Assembly (NCBI RefSeq): GCF_900129315.1
Contig: NZ_FQUS01000023.1
Location: 21,652 to 85,651, forward strand
Source of the DNA: Fodinibius roseus
Lineage (GTDB): Bacteria; Bacteroidota; Rhodothermia; Balneolales; Balneolaceae
Direction: 5' to 3'
Length of the DNA: 64,000 nucleotides
Part shown: one piece after another, positions 55,763-63,979 of the stretch
Position numbering within the stretch: position 1 is the stretch's first letter
Layout of the letters: each line of letters begins with the position of its first letter
The notes under the pieces: generated by a model
What the model saw: only the letters and a program-made list of their open reading frames with translations
Databases searched by the model: none
What the model was told of the DNA's origin: nothing
Translations under genes and position numbers: made by a program

Positions 55763-56460
55763 CTGTATTAATAGATTGCCGGACCGCCTTTGATCCGGAT
55801 TTGCCGGGCGGTGATCCGGGCAAAACAGTACGTATTCAATGGTCTTAACATAACCAAATCCGCCGTACTTCGCTATTCAAATGCCCCGCCTGTCAGACCG
55901 GGTTCCATGAAACGCCACTGCAGCGCCGGCCTGGTACTCCAGGCTGCCGACCGGGAGGGATTTCCTCCTGTTAGCCGCAATAACAGAAAAAAAAGTGCTT
56001 TAAAAAGCAATTGATGTGATTTTCAGAGGCCGTTGAAAAACCAGGGGATTTGTTCAACAGCAAAGCCTGAGCGAGTTCAAAGCCATACTGTATATACAGG
56101 TGATATATGAGGATGTTGAAACCGCGAACATGCAGCCATTGGGCAAAACAACGGTTTTACAAAGGTCTCTTTTATCTCGAATTCCCTTTTTGAACCAAAA
56201 AATTTTAACCTGCTATTGATGGACTGAAAAAAAATATATACCATACAAAATGTTCATTAGTCATTTACGCGTTCATTAACAAACATGCTGATGAACGCTG
56301 ATCAACCTTCTTTACCGTTAGAAGTACGACAAGAGACGCTACAGGCACGTATAATCGCTCCATTAGTACCGAGAATATCATACTCCTTCTGGCAGTATAC
56401 TGCGTGCCGCATATAATCATCAGATATCAGAACCTATTAACTTTATCAAGAGAGAATCCT
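55763..56460. other. Intergenic region upstream of the first TssD gene
   Basis: About 700 bases. It contains repeat copy E. Two GTTCATTA octamers (56252-56259 and 56271-56278) lie 19 bases apart in an AT-rich stretch and could be a binding site for the TssD promoter. Short open frames near 55790-56014 have no protein character. Confidence 0.4.
56027..56172 (+). repeat. Intergenic repeat, copy E (MITE-like family)
   Basis: About 146 bases. Left end CGTTGAAAAACCAGGGGATT, interior CCTGAGCGAGTTCAAA and TATGAGGATGTTGAAACCGC, right end ACGGTTTTACAAAGGTCTCT. Subfamily 2, closest to copy F on the opposite strand 3 kb away. Confidence 0.75.
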
Positions 56461-56847
56461 ATGTCTTTCAAAGCAACCCTACATATCGAAGATCAGGAAC
56501 TGAATGTCTTGCAGTGCAAGTATGAAATTTCCCAGGCAACTGACCATAAGGGAAAACCATCGGCCCGCCCCAGGGGCGGCATCATAAACGTGCTGGTTGA
56601 ATCAGATTCCAAAACGTTCCTGTTCGACTGGGCCACCTCTGAGACACAAATCAAAAGTGGTGATATCACCTTTGTAAAGCGCGATACCATGGGCAAGATG
56701 AAACAGCTGCAATTTGTGGACGCCTACTGTGTGGAATTCAGGGAAGAGTTTGTTGCCAGGGGCGACGAGCCCATGCAAATAGAACTGATGCTTTCCGCCA
56801 AAGAAATTTCGTTTGGCGGCTCCTCCCGGCATGAAAACCACTGGTAA
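56461..56847 (+). CDS. tssD: TssD (Hcp-like) type VI secretion tube protein
   Basis: 128 residues. MSFKATLHIEDQELNVLQCK, then YEISQATDHKGKPSARPRGG, match the Bacteroidota-type TssD (T6SS subtype iii), whose hexamer rings stack into the inner tube of the contractile injection machine. Normal length, with no effector extension. Start at the ATG at 56461; the frame opens 57 bases earlier but that extra part is unlike the family. No other T6SS gene (tssB, tssC, tssF, tssG, vgrG, clpV-like) lies within the window. A second copy begins at 63980. Confidence 0.9.
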   Translation: MSFKATLHIEDQELNVLQCKYEISQATDHKGKPSARPRGGIINVLVESDSKTFLFDWATSETQIKSGDITFVKRDTMGKMKQLQFVDAYCVEFREEFVARGDEPMQIELMLSAKEISFGGSSRHENHW

Positions 56848-57022
56848 TACCTAAGTACAAATAAAGGACTCCAACTTGTATTTCCATACCCGCCCCCCCG
56901 TATCAGCGGATGTCCGGTATCTGCAGGGATTCGCTCCTTACTCTCGTTGCTGTACATCTGCCTGTGTTCATATGGGGCATTGACCATAAGGCTGATTATG
57001 CATCACATTCGAAAAATACCGG

Positions 57023-57646
57023 TCAGGCGAACAAGCGGACAAACTCCTTTGCTTTTTGGAAAGGATCCCCGGCCGTACAAATAGCCGAGGACACGGCTAT
57101 GATATCGGCTCCGGCCCCGATAACGTCCGGGGCGTTTTCAAGCGTAATACCCCCGATAGCCACCACGGGAATGTCAACCGTACCACAGACCTTTCGCAAG
57201 GTCTCGAGTCCGCGGGGCGGGTACTCCTTTTGCTTGGTATCGGTCTCAAAAATATGTCCCACTGCCACATAGTCGGCCCCCTGCCGTTCAACCTGCAGCG
57301 CCTCCTCCACGGTCGAGGAAGACCCGCCGATAATTTTTCCTGAGCCCAGCAGCGACCGCGCCGCCGCTATCGGCAGGTCATCCTGTCCCAGGTGAACGCC
57401 GTCTGCTCCTCCCGCCAGCGCATAATCGGTCCGGTCGTTGACGATGAAAGATGCCCGCGAATCCCTCAGCTTCGATGCCATGGCCTCAATATCGGCAAGC
57501 GCCTCCCTCCCGGTCGCCTGTTTATCGCGATACTGGATTAGCCGCACGCCCGCCTTTTGGGCCTGTTCAGCCAGGGCCATGTGGCTAAATCGCCGCTGAA
57601 TGTTCGTATCGGTAATCAGATAAACGCCTGACAAGTCCTGTTTCAT
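57023..57646 (-). CDS. thiE: Thiamine-phosphate synthase ThiE
   Basis: 207 residues from the ATG at 57646, which overlaps the stop of the upstream gene (ATGA). An earlier in-frame ATG at 57670 lies inside that gene. Joins HMP-PP and thiazole phosphate to thiamine phosphate. YLITDTNIQRRF, VRLIQYRDK, FIVNDRTDYAL, DGVHLGQDDLP and the phosphate-binding VAIGGITLENAPDV are the TIM-barrel motifs. GVHLGQDDLP with following GGSSST favours ThiE over TenI for this member of the pair. Last gene of the thi cluster. Confidence 0.88.
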   Translation of the reverse strand: MKQDLSGVYLITDTNIQRRFSHMALAEQAQKAGVRLIQYRDKQATGREALADIEAMASKLRDSRASFIVNDRTDYALAGGADGVHLGQDDLPIAAARSLLGSGKIIGGSSSTVEEALQVERQGADYVAVGHIFETDTKQKEYPPRGLETLRKVCGTVDIPVVAIGGITLENAPDVIGAGADIIAVSSAICTAGDPFQKAKEFVRLFA

Positions 57647-58269
57647 AACGTATGCAATATGGATCTCCACCGGTTAACTTGTTGTTCGACCGAATCGGCC
57701 GGCATGACGGATGAAATGCCGGCCACCCCGTAAGCGCCCGCCGACCGGCATTGCGGCGCGCGCTCCGGCGTAATGCCGCCCACCGCAAAAACCGGAACCG
57801 CTGCCGCCTCCACCACTTCCTGCAGGGCCTCAATGCCTTGAGGAGCCCCGTATTTTGCTTTGGATGCCGTGTAAAACACCGGACCGAACAGCAGGAAGTC
57901 CGCCCCCTCCTTCTCCGCCCGCCGCGATGCTTCTATGGAATGAACGCTGGAACCTACGACCAGTGATGACTGCAGATTCTTTATTCTTGCGGGACTCACG
58001 CCCGTTTCCCGGCAATGCACGCCGTCCGCTCCCACCGCCAGCGCCACATCGGTCCGGTCGTTGATAAACAGCCTGGCCTCCCACCTTCGGGTGATCTCGC
58101 GCAGCTCCCCGGCCAGAGCAAACAGCGCCCTGCCGCCGAGATCCTTCTCCCGCAGCTGCACGGCCTTTATCCCCTCCCGGCAAGCCTGCTTCACCACCTC
58201 GGTAAGCGGGCGGGGGTGACACTGTTTCCGGTCGGTAATCAGGTAGTAGCGAAAGTCCGGGTCCCTCAT
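57643..58269 (-). CDS. tenI: TenI/ThiE-like protein, second copy in the thi cluster
   Basis: 208 residues, same TIM-barrel fold as Thi[38 protein letters not shown] and then [17 protein letters not shown] with [11 protein letters not shown]. The SVHS segment and the altered HCRE loop resemble TenI, the thiazole tautomerase that aromatises the ThiG product. Its place directly after thiG (four-base overlap) fits. A true second ThiE is the alternative, since sequence alone separates the two poorly. Confidence 0.72.
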   Translation of the reverse strand: MRDPDFRYYLITDRKQCHPRPLTEVVKQACREGIKAVQLREKDLGGRALFALAGELREITRRWEARLFINDRTDVALAVGADGVHCRETGVSPARIKNLQSSLVVGSSVHSIEASRRAEKEGADFLLFGPVFYTASKAKYGAPQGIEALQEVVEAAAVPVFAVGGITPERAPQCRSAGAYGVAGISSVMPADSVEQQVNRWRSILHTL

Positions 58270-59057
58270 TCTTCCGTCCCGCCAACCTCAATTCTGCCCT
58301 CCATCGGACTCGAAGCTTCGGCATAGAGGCGCCGAGGCATGCGTCCCGCTTCAAAAGCCAGGCGTCCCCCTTCAATACCTTTCTTCATCGCTTCGGCCAT
58401 CTTCACCGGGTGTTTGGCCTGGGAGATTGCCGAATTCATCAGCACCGCATCCATCCCCAGCTCCATAGCAATGGCCGCATCCGAGGCTGTACCAACCCCG
58501 GCATCCACGATCACCGGAACTTCCACCTGTTCACGGATGATCCGCAGGTTGTAGGGGTTGCGGATCCCCATCCCGGATCCGATGGGCGCCCCCAGCGGCA
58601 TGACAGCCGCACAGCCCATATCCGCCAGCTTCCGGCAGGTGATGGGATCGTCATTGGCATAGGGCAGCACCACAAAATCATCCAGGAGCAGCTGCTCGGC
58701 CGCTTTCAGGAGTTCAGGCACATCGGGAAAAAGTGTATCATCGTCGCCAATAACCTCCAGCTTCACCCAGTTGGTCCCCAGGACCTCGCGCGCCAAGTGG
58801 GCGGTGGTCACAGCCTCCTTCGCTGTATAGCAGCCGGCTGTATTGGGCAGCAGAAAATAGTCGTCGTCTTCGATATAGCTCAGAATATCCTCCCCGCTGT
58901 CGCCGGCCAGGTTGGCCCGGCGTATGGCGACCGTCACCACCTCGGCGCCGCTGGCCCGCAGGGCTTTGCGCATAGTCTCCGGATCGGGAAACCGGGCGCT
59001 GCCCACGATGAGCCGGGATGAAAACGTTTGGTCCGCTATCGTCAGTTGATTTGTCAT
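58266..59057 (-). CDS. thiG: Thiazole synthase ThiG
   Basis: 263 residues. Builds the thiazole phosphate carboxylate from deoxyxylulose phosphate, dehydroglycine and ThiS thiocarboxylate. [19 protein letters not shown], then [15 protein letters not shown]; the Schiff-base lysine is in [10 protein letters not shown]. The phosphate-binding loops ([32 protein letters not shown]) are intact. Four-base overlap with the TenI-like gene. A 268-base gap with repeat copy F separates it from thiS. Confidence 0.97.
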   Translation of the reverse strand: MTNQLTIADQTFSSRLIVGSARFPDPETMRKALRASGAEVVTVAIRRANLAGDSGEDILSYIEDDDYFLLPNTAGCYTAKEAVTTAHLAREVLGTNWVKLEVIGDDDTLFPDVPELLKAAEQLLLDDFVVLPYANDDPITCRKLADMGCAAVMPLGAPIGSGMGIRNPYNLRIIREQVEVPVIVDAGVGTASDAAIAMELGMDAVLMNSAISQAKHPVKMAEAMKKGIEGGRLAFEAGRMPRRLYAEASSPMEGRIEVGGTEE

Positions 59058-59088
59058 GTGTCTATATTAATATCATTTTCAAGTGTTA

Positions 59089-59228
59089 AGAGAGAACTTT
59101 ACAAAACCGTTCTTTGTGCCAATTGCTGCATTTTCGCGCATTCAATATCCTCACATATCTCCCTGCGGTTTTGAATTCGCTCAGGGGTTGATATTGACCA
59201 AAATTCCTGGTTTTTCAAAGCACTCTAA
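59089..59228 (-). repeat. Intergenic repeat, copy F, inside the thi cluster
   Basis: About 140 bases, minus orientation (same direction as the thi genes). Minus-strand left end CTTTGAAAAACCAGGAATTT, interior CCTGAGCGAATTCAAAACCG and TATGTGAGGATATTGAATGC, right end AAGAACGGTTTTGTAAAGTT. Subfamily 2, near copy E. It accounts for most of the thiS-thiG gap. Confidence 0.75.
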
Positions 59229-59325
59229 AATCGGAAGGTTTTCAGTATAATCCGACATTTTTTAAATATCCATATCTAACACAGGGCACTATTCGGTTAG
59301 CCATATAGCATATAAACATGCGATG

Positions 59326-59529
59326 CTATCCGCCCTGGGTCGCGCGGATGATTTCGACCCGATCCTGTTCGTCCAGCTGGTAATCAGGCCATTTATCTTT
59401 GGTGACCACCGCATCGTTCACGGCCACCGCTACTCCTTTTTCCGCATCTTCCAGCTCAAAGGTATGCAGCAGCTGCTCCAGCGTGTCTGTTTCTGTCTTT
59501 ACCTGTTCTCCATTAACAATCAGTTTCAT
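59326..59529 (-). CDS. thiS: Sulfur carrier protein ThiS
   Basis: 67 residues. Ubiquitin-like sulfur carrier whose C-terminal Gly-Gly is adenylated and thiocarboxylated to donate sulfur to ThiG. Starts MKLIVNGEQVKTETDTLEQL and ends IRATQGG, as required. No thiF-type activating enzyme is in the window, so that function must be encoded elsewhere. It starts 11 bases after thiO. Confidence 0.96.
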   Translation of the reverse strand: MKLIVNGEQVKTETDTLEQLLHTFELEDAEKGVAVAVNDAVVTKDKWPDYQLDEQDRVEIIRATQGG

Positions 59530-59540
59530 AATATATTTTG

Positions 59541-60662
59541 TTATTCTTTTGGTGCCTGCTCAAAACGCCGGGGACGGAAGGGATGCAATAAGTCAGACTT
59601 CCCTCCCTCTGTAATCTCCTCAACCAACGTATAAACGGTTACCGGCGTCATCAAAATTCCATGCCGGTAGTGCCCGGTGGCATAATAGAGTCCCCCGACA
59701 CCGGATTCCCCGATCACCGGGGCATGATCGCGGCTGGCGGGACGCAAACCGGCCGTGGTTTCGACCAGCGGCAGGTCATAGATGGAAGGGATCACCTCCC
59801 ATCCATCCTCCAGCAGTTCTTTTTGTCCCCCGGCCGTGGGCGTTTTATCGAATCCTTTCTCCTCGGTTGTGGCCCCCAGGCGCATCGTCCCGTCCTCTTT
59901 GGGTACCAGGTACATCCGCGGGGATCGCACGATGCCTTTAAGGGGACAATCACCGGTTTTTTTAAGTGTGATTATTTGTCCCTTTACCGGACGTATGGGG
60001 GGACGAAACCGCCGGGGAATCCCCTCTATTTGCTGCGACCAGCTGCCGGCGGCCAACACGACGATATCAAACGGCCATTCGGAGGAGGCCGTTGTCAATC
60101 CCTGCACCGATCCGCCCGCAACCTGAACGCTTTTAACCTCCGATTCCTCCTTCAATACGCCCCCATGTCCCACGAAGGCCTCCCTTAATTTCTTCAGCAG
60201 CTGCCTGTTGTCAATCTGCGCATCATCCGGCAGCCAGACCGCAGAAACCACTTTCGGAGAAAGCAGCGGCTCCCGTTCCCGGGCTTCGGTTCCCGTAATC
60301 AGCTCCACGGTGAGTTTCAGCTCTTCACGGAAATCATACAGTCGCTTCAGCCGCTCGGTATCGTCCCGGTCGATGCCCACCATCAGCGTACCGCACTGGT
60401 CAAATTCCGGGACTCCCCGGACATCTTCCGAAAGCTCATCCAGAAACCGTGGATACAGGCGCAGGCTCTCCTGTCCCAGTTCCATAAGCTCAATCTCTTC
60501 AAAACCCACTTCCGCATAAGGGGCCAGCATACCGGCCGCCACCCGGCTGGCCTCCCGGCCCACGCGATGCCGCTCAAACAGCGTAACCTCCACTCCGCGG
60601 CGCGCCAGTTGCCAGCCAATACTCAGACCGATCACTCCGCCGCCGATGATGCCAATATTCAT
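59541..60662 (-). CDS. thiO: Glycine oxidase ThiO
   Basis: 373 residues. FAD-dependent amine oxidase of the DAAO family; oxidises glycine to the imine used by ThiG under aerobic conditions. The N-terminal dinucleotide motif GIIGGGVIGLSIGWQLARRG and the family HRVGREASRVAAGMLAP stretch are clear, as is the C-terminal GLYYATGHYRHGILMTP. Choice of ThiO rather than ThiH points to an aerobic organism. Between tenA (31 bases) and thiS (11 bases). Confidence 0.95.
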   Translation of the reverse strand: MNIGIIGGGVIGLSIGWQLARRGVEVTLFERHRVGREASRVAAGMLAPYAEVGFEEIELMELGQESLRLYPRFLDELSEDVRGVPEFDQCGTLMVGIDRDDTERLKRLYDFREELKLTVELITGTEAREREPLLSPKVVSAVWLPDDAQIDNRQLLKKLREAFVGHGGVLKEESEVKSVQVAGGSVQGLTTASSEWPFDIVVLAAGSWSQQIEGIPRRFRPPIRPVKGQIITLKKTGDCPLKGIVRSPRMYLVPKEDGTMRLGATTEEKGFDKTPTAGGQKELLEDGWEVIPSIYDLPLVETTAGLRPASRDHAPVIGESGVGGLYYATGHYRHGILMTPVTVYTLVEEITEGGKSDLLHPFRPRRFEQAPKE

Positions 60663-60693
60663 ATTAAATATCCATTAAAGTGCTAATTCCAAC

Positions 60694-61368
60694 TTATTCT
60701 TCAAAACCATATGCTTCTTCAAAAGGCCACTGCTCCTGTTCATAAGCGCTTTTCCAGAACATCCACTCCAGTTCCGTTGATTTTACAAATGCTTCTGTCA
60801 TTTCCCCGAGCCGGTGCTCCGGTTCCTGCTCCGCCACGGCATCAGTAATCGTAATAGCCCGGTCTACGCCTTCGTTAAACTCATCACCTGCATAGGTGTC
60901 AATCCATTCCCTGTAGGGATTATCCGCGGAAGCTTCCTCATAGATTTCCAGTCCCACTTCCCGGTAAATCCAAAAACAGGGAAGCAGCGCCGCAATCGTA
61001 ACCACATTGTCTTTCGTAGCCGCAGTTGAAAGCAGAAAATTCGTATAGGCAAAACAAGAGGGGGATTTTTCGGCCTCCATTTCAACCCCGTACTGTTCAT
61101 AATAATCCTGGTGCAGCTCGCCTTCAACGACGGCCACATTGGCAGCGTACTGGAAGAAACTATTCATGTGGTCATAGCGGTCCGACCGCACGCCGGCCAG
61201 CGACAACGTTCGGGAAAAGTCTGCCAGGTACAGCGTATCCTGTTTCAGGTAAAAGAGAAAAACCTCCTCCGGCAGCGTGCCTTCCGTGAGTTCCCTGATG
61301 AAGGGCAGCTCCATGATCGCATCATAAATAGGTTCGATTTCGCTCCAAAGTTGATCGGTGAATGTCAT
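60694..61368 (-). CDS. tenA: Aminopyrimidine aminohydrolase TenA (thiaminase II)
   Basis: 224 residues, all-helical. Hydrolyses aminomethyl-HMP, and slowly thiamine, to recover HMP from degraded thiamine. FLFYLKQDTLYLADF, the catalytic cysteine in ALLPCFWIYREVG and the closing glutamate in STELEWMFWKSAY are conserved. In this cluster, which has no thiC, it would be a salvage source of the pyrimidine half. Start at the ATG at 61368. Confidence 0.93.
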   Translation of the reverse strand: MTFTDQLWSEIEPIYDAIMELPFIRELTEGTLPEEVFLFYLKQDTLYLADFSRTLSLAGVRSDRYDHMNSFFQYAANVAVVEGELHQDYYEQYGVEMEAEKSPSCFAYTNFLLSTAATKDNVVTIAALLPCFWIYREVGLEIYEEASADNPYREWIDTYAGDEFNEGVDRAITITDAVAEQEPEHRLGEMTEAFVKSTELEWMFWKSAYEQEQWPFEEAYGFEE

Positions 61369-61646
61369 TGTTATCAGATGTTTTATGTTATTGTGAATTT
61401 TAAAAAAACCGTTTTTTCACAAAAGCCCTCTTACAATGGTGTGCGAATGAAATACCTTCGCAAAACAGCTGTCCCCTCGATCCCGGGGGATCCGCGACAC
61501 ACCTGTTGCAGGTAAAGGATAACCCCTGGCGCACATTTCATTGCAACATATAAAGAAAACAAACTCAGCGCGGGGGACAGCCTTTCGCTAAGGTTACGCT
61601 GCTGCGAGTCCGAATTTTCACCATCTATTTCTGTAAGAAATCCGGG
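61369..61646. other. Intergenic gap between thiD and tenA
   Basis: About 280 bases. Near 61400-61433, AAAAAAACCGTTTTTTCACA followed by AAAGCCCTCTTAC looks like the two ends of the repeat family fused with the centre lost. No second TPP aptamer is visible ahead of tenA. Confidence 0.35.
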
Positions 61647-62486
61647 CTATTCCCAAAACTCATAAAAATGGTGCAGCGGTCCGCCCCCGCCCCCGATACG
61701 GTACCGACTGCCCGCCCGGATGGCCCCGGTAATGTACTCTTTGGCATGGCCGACAGCTTCCGGCAGTGGCTCCCCTTTGGCAAGTCCCGCCGCAATAGCC
61801 GACGAAAGCGTACAGCCCGTACCGTGGGTGTTCCTGGTCGGTATCCGCCCGGCCTCATACCAGTAGACTTCCTGTCCCGCCTCATCCGGCTCTTGCAGGG
61901 CGAGGCAATCGAGACTCTGCTCCTCCTCAAAATGTCCCCCTTTCAACAGAACGGTGTCCGACCCGTATTTCAGCAGCGACCGGGCGGCTTCCTCCATCTG
62001 CGACCGGTCTTCAACAGGCATCCCCAGCAGGGTCTCCGCTTCCGGCAGGTTGGGGGTGATTGTGGTGCTAAGGGGAAAAAGGAACTGCTTGAGAGCCTCG
62101 ATGGCGTCGTCTTCGATCAGCTTCGCCCCGCTTTGGGCAACCATCACCGGGTCCAGCACCACCCGGCCAATCCCGTGGGCTTCCAGCCGGCCGGCCACCG
62201 CTTTGATGATGCCCCTGTTAAAAAGCATACCGATCTTGACGGCATCCACCCCCAGGTCTTCGATGACCGTATCAATCTGGAGCGCCACATAATCGGGCGG
62301 CAGGGAGTGGATGCCCCGGACTTCAAGGGTGTTCTGGGCCGTAAGGGCCGCCAGGGCTGACATGCCGTAACAGCCCATCGCCGAAAACGTTTTGAGATCG
62401 GCCTGGATACCCGCTCCCCCTCCGCTGTCGGAAGTGGCGATCGTTAACACCCGGTGATAGGATTGAGAATTTTCTTCTGCGTGCAT
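61647..62486 (-). CDS. thiD: HMP kinase/HMP-phosphate kinase ThiD
   Basis: 279 residues. Ribokinase-like enzyme that phosphorylates HMP twice to HMP-PP. SDSGGGAGIQADLKTFSAMG is the substrate-binding N-terminal motif, VVLDPVMVAQSG and NTHGTGCTLSSAIAAGLAKG the anion hole and catalytic base region. Start at the ATG at 62486, eight bases after the thiL stop, so the two are coupled. Confidence 0.96.
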   Translation of the reverse strand: MHAEENSQSYHRVLTIATSDSGGGAGIQADLKTFSAMGCYGMSALAALTAQNTLEVRGIHSLPPDYVALQIDTVIEDLGVDAVKIGMLFNRGIIKAVAGRLEAHGIGRVVLDPVMVAQSGAKLIEDDAIEALKQFLFPLSTTITPNLPEAETLLGMPVEDRSQMEEAARSLLKYGSDTVLLKGGHFEEEQSLDCLALQEPDEAGQEVYWYEAGRIPTRNTHGTGCTLSSAIAAGLAKGEPLPEAVGHAKEYITGAIRAGSRYRIGGGGGPLHHFYEFWE

Positions 62487-62494
62487 GGCTTTGA

Positions 62495-63541
62495 TTATGG
62501 TCGATTGAAATGTTGAAAATGCTGCTGTATCTCTACGGGCGATCCGTTGCGAAGCGTACGCACCTCCGGCGGTCCCGGCTCAACCGTACCGACGGCATGC
62601 AGCGCTCTGCCAAACCGTTGCTCAAACTGTCGCGCCACCGTGGAATATTGTGCCTGAGATACGGTCAGCAGCAGGTGATAGTCTTCTCCCCCCGCAGCAG
62701 CCAGCTCCCGCAGCTGCTCGGGCGTCCGCTCAATCTTTCCAAACGCTTCGAAATCCGCCGAAAGGGGTAGCTGCTCCATCGCAATAGTAATCCGGCACCT
62801 GCTTTCCCCGGCCAGGTGGCGGGCATCGTTCAGCAGTCCGTCGGAGAGGTCGATCATCGCATGTACGGCGGACTGCTTCCCCAGCCAGCGTCCCTCCCGC
62901 ACCGCCGGCTCGGGACGAAAATGCTGCTGCAACAGTTGGTTGCGATGGTCTTCGGACAGCCGGCTATATTTTTCAGGATCTTCAAGAATGGAAAGGCCCG
63001 CGGCTGAATCGCCCAGCGGTCCGGTCACGCAGAGTATATCTCCGTTCCGGGCCCCGTTTCGCAGCTTCAGGTGCTCGGGATCTGCACGGCCGGTTATCAT
63101 TACCGAGATCATAAAAGCGTCTGGCGAGCGCGTTGTGTCCCCTCCCAGCAGCGGCACCTCGTACTTTCGGGCCAGCTCCATCAGTCCTTTTCGAAACCCG
63201 TCAAGCCGAGTCACGGGCATTGAGCCCGGGAGGGCCAGGGACAGGAAAAAACTTTCGGGACGCCCGCCCATCGCTGCGATATCGGAAAGGTTCACAGCCA
63301 GTGCCTTATGCCCCAGGTCCCGGTAGGAGGTCCACTCCGACCTGAAATGAATATCCTCAATAAGCAGGTCCGTGCCAATCAATTGTTTTTGTCCCCCCAC
63401 ACCTTCGGTAACGGCACAGTCGTCTCCTATCCCGGTTATGCCTGCGGGCAGGTCGGAGCCGGAACCGGCAAAACGGCGGATAATCTGTTCTTCGCCCAGA
63501 TCAGACACGGTTTGTAACGGTTGGGATGACGAGTCAGTCAT
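62495..63541 (-). CDS. thiL: Thiamine-monophosphate kinase ThiL
   Basis: 348 residues. Phosphorylates thiamine phosphate to TPP. GIGDDCAVTEGVGG, LIGTDLLIEDIHF, KALAVNLSDIAAMGG (metal and nucleotide binding) and GGDTTRSPDAF are the PurM/ThiL-family motifs, and IDLSDGLLNDARHL is also intact. First gene of the thi cluster, 45 bases after the TPP aptamer. Confidence 0.96.
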   Translation of the reverse strand: MTDSSSQPLQTVSDLGEEQIIRRFAGSGSDLPAGITGIGDDCAVTEGVGGQKQLIGTDLLIEDIHFRSEWTSYRDLGHKALAVNLSDIAAMGGRPESFFLSLALPGSMPVTRLDGFRKGLMELARKYEVPLLGGDTTRSPDAFMISVMITGRADPEHLKLRNGARNGDILCVTGPLGDSAAGLSILEDPEKYSRLSEDHRNQLLQQHFRPEPAVREGRWLGKQSAVHAMIDLSDGLLNDARHLAGESRCRITIAMEQLPLSADFEAFGKIERTPEQLRELAAAGGEDYHLLLTVSQAQYSTVARQFEQRFGRALHAVGTVEPGPPEVRTLRNGSPVEIQQHFQHFNRP

Positions 63542-63586
63542 AAAATTCGGGTTATGCTGCTCGCCGCCGGAGAGGCAGGTAAAATC

Positions 63587-63669
63587 TGTCGTTTCCCTAC
63601 GCTGGTTTTATCCAGATCAGGTAGTCAGGATCTCATCTCAGCCGCATTCCCGCAGCACTCCTAACGACA
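63587..63669 (-). promoter_or_regulatory. TPP riboswitch (THI element)
   Basis: Read on the minus strand the aptamer is closed by a perfect 7-base P1 (TGTCGTT at 63669-63663 with AACGACA at 63593-63587). Inside are the conserved boxes GCGGCTGAGATGAGATCCTG, then ACCTGATCTGGATAA and ACCAGCGTAGGGAAA, which form the TPP-binding pockets. About 45 bases lie between the aptamer and the thiL start, with no clear terminator stem, so control of translation initiation is the likelier mode (inference). It should shut down the whole thi cluster when TPP is plentiful. Confidence 0.95.
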
Positions 63670-63769
63670 AGCAATACATTAATCACTACGGGATTAAGCT
63701 ATCCTTTTATCTCATGTTTTGCAACCGTCGCTTTCAAAAAGATGGCCAGGCGGAAGGTTTTTTCCTGCT

Positions 63770-63912
63770 TAGAGCTTTAAAAACCGGGGCTTTTGTGCAG
63801 GGTTAAGGCCAGAGGAAGGTTGCAGTCGCAGCATACAGCCTATATGTGATAATTTAAATCTGCGGTAGCGCCAATATTGGACACAAGAACGGTTTTGCAA
63901 AAACCCTCTTGC
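63770..63912 (+). repeat. Intergenic repeat, copy G (MITE-like family)
   Basis: About 143 bases between the riboswitch and the second TssD gene. Left end TTTAAAAACCGGGGCTTTTG, centre CCAGAGGAAGGTTGCAGTCG then CAGCATACAGCCTATATGTG, right end ACAAGAACGGTTTTGCAAAA. Subfamily 1. It ends 67 bases before the TssD start. Confidence 0.75.
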
Positions 63913-63979
63913 ATTTTTTTTAAAAAATAAGTAATTATCTTTTTTCATTCATCAGAGAGATAAAAAAACCGTTCTTATT

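Noticed and set aside
55790..56014. Plus-strand 74-codon frame upstream of tssD
   Set aside because: Arg/Ser-rich, no start context, lies in a gap with repeats.
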